Assembly: GCA_034440615.1 (NCBI GenBank)
Contig: JAOTOM010003956.1
Span: 93,501 to 157,500, forward strand
Reading direction: 5' to 3'
Source of the DNA: Ashinkailepas kermadecensis
Taxonomy: Eukaryota > Arthropoda > Thecostraca > Neolepadidae
DNA length: 64,000 bases
This document shows positions 57,616 through 64,000 of this stretch, piece after piece. Every line of letters begins with the position of its first letter. Position 1 is the first letter of the stretch. The notes under the pieces were generated by a model. The model searched no databases. It was given only the letters and a program-made list of their open reading frames with translations, and was not told the DNA's origin. The position numbers were made by a program, and so were the translations under genes.

Positions 57616-57918
57616 CTACACACAGTTGTACGCGTTGATGAAAGAAGAGCATGGTCTGGGCGTAGCGTTGATATTTTGTAATTACTCCGAATGATGGCTC
57701 TTTAAAGGTTTGGGAATATTTCTCTATTTGGCCCGTCTTGAGTCAATGACCAACGATCGTGGCCCGAAATTTGTTCAAGATATGCAAAGTAGATGTATAT
57801 GAAGGTACTACAGTTTCGTATCTCTGTGTCTACTCATTCGGCAGCTATCCCGGAAAAACCTGAGGACGTGGGGCGGGGCTCTCGAGAGAGCCTCACCCAG
57901 GGGCGGAGAGAGTATTAC

Positions 57919-57950
57919 ATTATGGTATTACATGAGCGTAATACCATAAT
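57919..57950. other. Perfect 13-bp hairpin
   Basis: ATTATGGTATTAC (57919-57931) and GTAATACCATAAT (57938-57950) are exact reverse complements around a 6-base loop ATGAGC. There is no T-run or other terminator context. Function is unknown. Confidence 0.85.
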
Positions 57951-59925
57951 TCCACTGCAAGCACAAGCAAAAGATAAACCTAATGGTTTTCTACGCTTCC
58001 TATAAAACTAATTCGTACCATCTACGAATTGTACGACCTCTTCCGTGCTTCAGGCTGTTAAATATGCCACATTTTACCTAAAACGACTCGTAATTCGGAG
58101 ATAATCGTGTCATTTTGGTATCAAATGAGCCTCTGGGAAAATTACATGACTTTAAATGGGCAAAGGGAACTTCACTAAATGCATGGGCGATATTACCCCT
58201 TTGGCGGGCGTACCCCATACACCATTATGTCTTACAAAAACTGATATGGCAAAAACTGGTACTAATCAACGCATCAACGGCTGGAATACCTCGTGTAGTG
58301 TTCTAGAAAAAAACGAAAAGCTTAACTGTTCGGACCAAAACCGGCTTCTTCTATTTCTCCAAGTCATTACGTTCGCAGTAATTAAAAACATCCGGTAGAG
58401 TTCGCAAGCTAGAACCAACAAGTCTTCCTCTAACTGAACCCGTTTAATTTCAAAGGCCATTATACACGTGCTTTCCACGACACTCTTCATTATATTTGAC
58501 AAGACCTTAGCCACTATTTTAGAAACTATATAGTAGGCAAATCGATATATTCTTAATACACTTTCCATCACCCTGTTTGCTATCAATGTTACCACTCCAC
58601 GACGATGCGCTATGAAAACACTCCTCTTCCTTTTGCTTCATTTATGTAATCTACGATCATGTTCCCAAGGCCCGACCAGAAGAAAAGGGGAAAATTACTT
58701 GGAAAATCCAGAAGCCGAAATAGCTTTGCTATTCATCTTACCCTTAAGCACATGTAGACAGTCTTCCTTTGTAGTACGACCATTGCAGGAATTCTTTCCA
58801 TTTTGGTTAATTTAAGGAAATCTATAGAAGTCAGATTGTCCTCGATTCGCCGATAGCTATTACCTGTATGACATGTAGACTCATATAGAACTGGAGATAA
58901 AAGCAGTCAGCCCCATATTGTTTTAGTCATTTAATATAAATTTTTCTTTTCTCCTCTCCCTGACCTCTTATTTACTGCTTCTGATGCCACTCGCTCGAAT
59001 GGCACGCGTGATCACTTCTAGCTTCAAATCGAAACCGTAAACATTGTCCCGTATACGCTGTCGTTAGTATTATTCACTTTTAATCTCTGCACGCACACTG
59101 CAAATGAAAAGTCATCATTGAGAAGGGTATTGTTAAGTCACCATAATCCAGGTCCCTTCGTATATGTATACAGCAGTATAATTCCAAAATTGACTTGGCT
59201 GTGATTGCTACACTATGACTTGTGTGGAGATTTACTCTCACGACTATTGCATTTAGACGCTGAAGCATCTGATTACCGACCAAATTCGACTATCAAAAAG
59301 GTGCATCACGTTTTAAGTGAACTGATATTCGTGGACGTTTGGCGTGAAAAACATCCCAGAACTGCTAGGTATACCTGGCGGTGACGTAGCTCTTTTCAAT
59401 TAATTCAACAATCAAGAATTGCGTGCGTGTTCAGCCATAGTTACTTGTTGCATCATGCATTACAGCATCTTGAAAGCCAGGTATTTGTGTCCGCTTTCCT
59501 GCTTAGACGGACATTTGTTCAATCTAATCTGAAGTTCAATTATTCAATTATTTTTAGGTTAGGCTGACTAAATGGCCAGCCAAAAATAAACGTAGTGCAT
59601 TTTGATGGGAAAAGTTTAGATACGAGATTATACCGATCATCAGAGCATGCTAGCCGAAGTCATGCGTAGACTGACACGACTAATTACAAGATTCATGATC
59701 GGATGCCGGCACCACTGTGTAATCAACCTTCTCCGTGTATTTTCTTATCGGATGTGACCGTTTATTCACTCCATATGACACCAACCTAAATACATATTCG
59801 TTTTTCTTCTTCAAGCTGACATTATTGAAGCGCGTGGTATTAGGCCGACCTACTTAAGCGAATATTTTCTATCGTGCAATTAACTCGTCACTCCAGGCCA
59901 GGCCAAGGCCTATCGAGTCAGGTTG
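57951..59925. other. AT-rich stretch, no gene recognised
   Basis: Frames of 60-109 codons at 58115-58815 on both strands lack domains. No tandem array and no element motif were seen. Confidence 0.35.
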
Positions 59926-60385
59926 GACAATAACGTCAGCTGCTGGGGTGTCGTTTACCTACATATATGACGCGTGTGACGATTGTGATCGATATCAGTT
60001 TTTCATTTGTGCGCGCACCAATTGAACCAGTTACACTGCAGCATTTTTGTGACAATAGCCAAATAGCTTTTGCCAAAGTGCCCTCGAAAACCATCGATCA
60101 ATCGGCGAGCTTGCGTAAGGCAAATTCACCGGTTGAAAATAATATAGGGCGCACGTGCTGCCACGCCAGCGAAGCTCCTGTGGGAAGGATTTGATTTGTG
60201 AATATCAATTCATCTGTGTTGCATAGAGTTGCGTTTCACGAAAGCTATTCTTTCCACTGTCACCACAATTCTGCACTGTAATTGGTGAACTTCGCGCGCG
60301 AACACATAAAAACTGATATCGATCATAATCGCCACATACGTCATATATGTGGCTAAACGACACCCCAGCAGCTGATTGCTATTGC
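59926..60385. mobile_element. Short inverted-repeat element
   Basis: Arm 59926-60084 pairs with 60236-60385. Landmarks are CAGCTGCTGGGGTGTCGTTT with AAACGACACCCCAGCAGCTG, and TGATCGATATCAGTTTTTCA with AAAAACTGATATCGATCATA. The spacer is about 150 bp. It looks like a MITE or fold-back without coding capacity. Confidence 0.8.
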
Positions 60386-61430
<1,045 letters not shown>

Positions 61431-61819
61431 TAGCGGTGCTTGCTTATTTATGTTGAAGGCTCGTGAGGACTGAGATGAGCAGACAATCATTGTTCTGATT
61501 GGACGTCCCTGGACACAGAACTCGTGGGACAAAAACAAATTCTGGCAAGTAAGGCTATTCCAACACATACATTGACCAAGAAACCAAACGACACATGGAC
61601 AAGCACTTCACTAAGCAGCAGACAGAGCAAAACTACGGCACGGAAACTGGCAACTACTACACAAATCAAATGATATATGCATACAAAACTGACTAGAAAA
61701 AAGAGACATCATTAGAAGACAAGTAACCCCTACAGATAACAAGAGTGACACAACTCATCACATGCTATCAACATAGGAAAACATCAAGTCTTCTCACGAA
61801 AGAAACAGCCCGCACGGTT

Positions 61820-62115
61820 CACTTGACAACCTAAAATCCACCAATGTAGTGTACCAGTTCACATGCCACCGCAAAGGTTGTACAATGTACACTTTGCCCG
61901 GCACACTACATTGGTGTAACAAATGCGACTCAGTGGACCCTTGACTGTACACTTGCGCGACGGAACACCACACCAGCACATTCTCCAACAACACGACAAA
62001 AAGTGACCATAAATAATTGCCTGACAATACCTGCGACATGTACTGACATCCGACGGCTTCAGATTGCGCTGTCTACTCAGAAACACGCCCCGGAAATGAA
62101 AAAAACAGATGAAAT
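61820..62115 (+). mobile_element. Penelope-like element GIY-YIG endonuclease remnant
   Basis: The plus strand reads SLDNLKSTNVVYQFTCHRKG followed, in another frame, by IGVTNATQWTLDCTLARRNT, then CLTIPATCTDIRRLQIALST and PEMKKTDEI. This is the C-terminal GIY-YIG endonuclease of Penelope-like retroelements: a VVYxFxC start, the YIGxT second motif, an Arg-rich helix, and an ending xxRLxIxEAL...P.+N. At least one frameshift separates the VVY and IGVT motifs, so it is dead. The RT part was not recognised upstream, where the CA/TA tract lies. Confidence 0.65.
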
Positions 62116-62352
62116 AGTGTGCTATATTGGAGCTGATTATACAGTAGCTTGCCTGTCCGTCGCATTATATTTGCCCGACAAACGTGACGGCATTGATTGA
62201 GACACAGCGCAATATAAAGCATTGTACGACTGCTATATGATATGAGTTCCGCGCACTGCAACTGTCATATGTGATTAGTGAATGTTCTTTTTTGTTATGC
62301 GATTGGAATTTCAAGACTGATCCGACACTTCAAGCAATTTTTATGACGATGA

Positions 62353-62356
<4 letters not shown>
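62116..62356. other. Unique spacer, nothing recognised
   Basis: Short AT-rich sequence between the Penelope-like remnant and a TA microsatellite. Confidence 0.4.
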
Positions 62357-62415
<59 letters not shown>

Positions 62416-62417
62416 CA

Positions 62418-62448
<31 letters not shown>

Positions 62449-62505
62449 GTGTGTGTATGCGTGTGCGTGCGTGCGTGCAAGCGTGCGTGCATGTGTGTGT
62501 GTGTG
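62357..62505. repeat. Compound (TA)n/(GTGTAT)n/(GTGC)n microsatellite
   Basis: TA repeat 62357-62412, then GTGTAT hexamers and a GTGCGT/GTGTGT tail. Confidence 0.95.
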
Positions 62506-62850
62506 AATATGAGGCATCAGTAGAGTAACTGTATTCCAGCTTTCAATACCTCCTCCAATGTCAATAAAATTGAGTATATTTCCTGGGCTCTGATTTGTAC
62601 TTTGGAATTCATAGGGTGATAGGTCATATAGGTCGGATGGGCGAACAGGCCACAAATGTGATCTGGTAATGGAACATCAATGTCACCCTATAATTCCCAG
62701 GATTAAATGAAGTGTAATGTATGATGCAGCATATCAAGCTCCATGCACTTCGCATTATCACATGTTTGGGATAGGTGGGTGGGGGAGGGGGAGGGCGTTT
62801 TAGGTCGTTTTTTTCATTCAACGTCATGGGCGTACTGCTAAGGTTAACGA
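62506..62850. other. Unique stretch, nothing recognised
   Basis: It contains a GGGGGAGGGGGAGGG run near 62780. No gene signal. Confidence 0.4.
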
Positions 62851-63295
62851 ATTTTGGGAGCGGTACGCCCTCTCCACGTCCCCCACTGTGGCGACACACA
62901 TGCCCCCCCCACGTCCCCCCACTGTCGTGATGCCTATGCCCTTCTCACGTCCCCCACTGTGGCGACACCCATGCACTCCCCACGTTCCCAACTGTGGGGA
63001 CACCCATGCCCTCTCCACGTCCCCCCACTGTGGTGACGCCTATGCCCTTCTCACGTTCCCCACTGTGGCGACACCCATGTCCTCTCCACGTCCCCCACTG
63101 TGGCGACACCCATGCCCTCCCCACGTTCCCAACTGTGGCGACACCCATGCCCTCCCCACGTTCCCAACTGTGGCGACACACATGCCCTCCCCACGTTCCA
63201 AATTGTGGCGACGCCTATGCCCTCCCCACGTCCCACACAATGGTGACACCTATGCCCTCTCCACGTCCTCCACTGTGGCGATGCCTATGCACAAG
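62850..63295. repeat. 35-bp minisatellite (CCACTGTGGCGACACCCATG)
   Basis: About twelve copies with 35-bp spacing (63062, 63097, 63132). The unit is ACTGTGGCGACACCCATGCC followed by CTCCCCACGTTCCCA. Open frames on both strands (60-141 codons) translate the repeat only. Confidence 0.94.
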
Positions 63296-63896
63296 CAGCT
63301 TAATGCAAATTAATTTGCCATGATCAGATCAATGCACGATCTCATGACCTTTCATTGATGTTCTGGCCCTTCAAAGTGTCCAATTATAATGCATAGTTTA
63401 TTCTTACTGACACCTACCCAATCAAATACCAAACTAGCGCCGAAAGCATTAAATTCGCAGTTCGGACTCTATAAAGAGTTTAGAGATCAAATGTCACAAC
63501 TGATCTGACACCAAATAGGAGATTTTGAATGAGATCAGGAGCATGCTCGATATCGGAATTATTCAAAATCGTAGATGAGATTTAGAGAGGACATGTCACG
63601 ATAAATCTCTATCGGAGATTTAATACATGGCGGTCGGTTCTCTAAAGTTGTCGAGAAATGTTTGTCTGTCTGTATGTGTGGCTGTGTGTCTGTGTGTCTG
63701 TGTGTATGTGCCGCTTCGACTCATGCTGTGCGAAAACGGCCGGGCGGATTTAGCTCAAATTTCACACGTGATCGCCGGTACGGGGGACAGATTATGGCGG
63801 TGGTAGTGATAACGCTGCAAGAAATCGGAAGCTCCTTGTCACCTACTGCAGCCCCACACCTCATGGTGCTCCCTGCCACATCAGTCAATATCAATT
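63296..63896. other. Unique stretch; GTCT/GTGT-rich patch at 63660-63710
   Basis: A GTCTGT/GTGTGT-rich patch is followed by CGAAAACGGCCGGGCGGATT and GCTCAAATTTCACACGTG, a layout I have seen at dispersed invertebrate repeats. No family is assigned. Confidence 0.35.
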
Positions 63897-64000
63897 ATGT
63901 GGTTAAAGTTGATGGAGCTGGATGAACAGATGTGGCTGCGCCTCCCACTTCATCAAAATTAAAGACAGTTAATGTGGTGACCGTCACGTGTTGCCATAGG
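63897..64000 (+). repeat. Dispersed repeat D, copy 2 (cut by window end)
   Basis: It matches 60508-60612 over its whole visible length with roughly a dozen differences, and is cut by the window edge. Confidence 0.75.

Overview
The window is eukaryotic, almost certainly from an invertebrate animal. There are no dense operon-like genes. It holds one spliced gene with small exons, consensus GT/AG borders and large introns, several decayed animal transposon families, and an extreme load of minisatellites. The gene encodes a Cys-rich EB-type module followed by a single membrane span, an architecture most familiar from arthropods. A crustacean or other arthropod is my best guess, but it is inference only.

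Gene content is sparse. I find one convincing cellular gene, on the + strand: a Cys-rich exon (25566-25709), a transmembrane exon (40742-40847) and a basic, Ser-rich cytoplasmic exon (42837-43045). The splice phases agree (1/1, then 2/2), so the three join into one reading frame. The introns are about 15.0 kb and 2.0 kb. They carry mariner and LINE remnants and six or more unrelated minisatellite arrays. Upstream exons and the 3' end of the gene were not found.

Mobile elements by position: a LINE 3' end (1018-1716, -); a long fold-back element (3043-6205) with a broken repeat-associated ORF in its loop; a second long inverted repeat (6345-8352); an array of degenerate ~20-35 bp phrases (8353-12950) that ends in a transposon-like terminus at 13076, with a relative at 53388-54280; a LINE 3' end (23230-23760, +); a mariner-type transposase relic (23925-24607, -); a second mariner-type relic (29220-30373, +); a second LINE type (33000-33700, -); a 5'-truncated LINE with endonuclease and reverse transcriptase (48213-51530, +) interrupted by a 947-bp TIR element; two smaller fold-backs (55915-56595, 59926-60385); and a Penelope-like GIY-YIG fragment (61820-62115, +).

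Tandem repeats: about twenty unrelated minisatellites with units of 9 to 75 bp, plus CA/TA/GT microsatellites. Many units are multiples of 3 bp (24, 27, 33, 63 bp) or lack stop codons, so they produce long open frames on several strands that are not genes. No rRNA, tRNA, CRISPR array, promoter or terminator could be supported.
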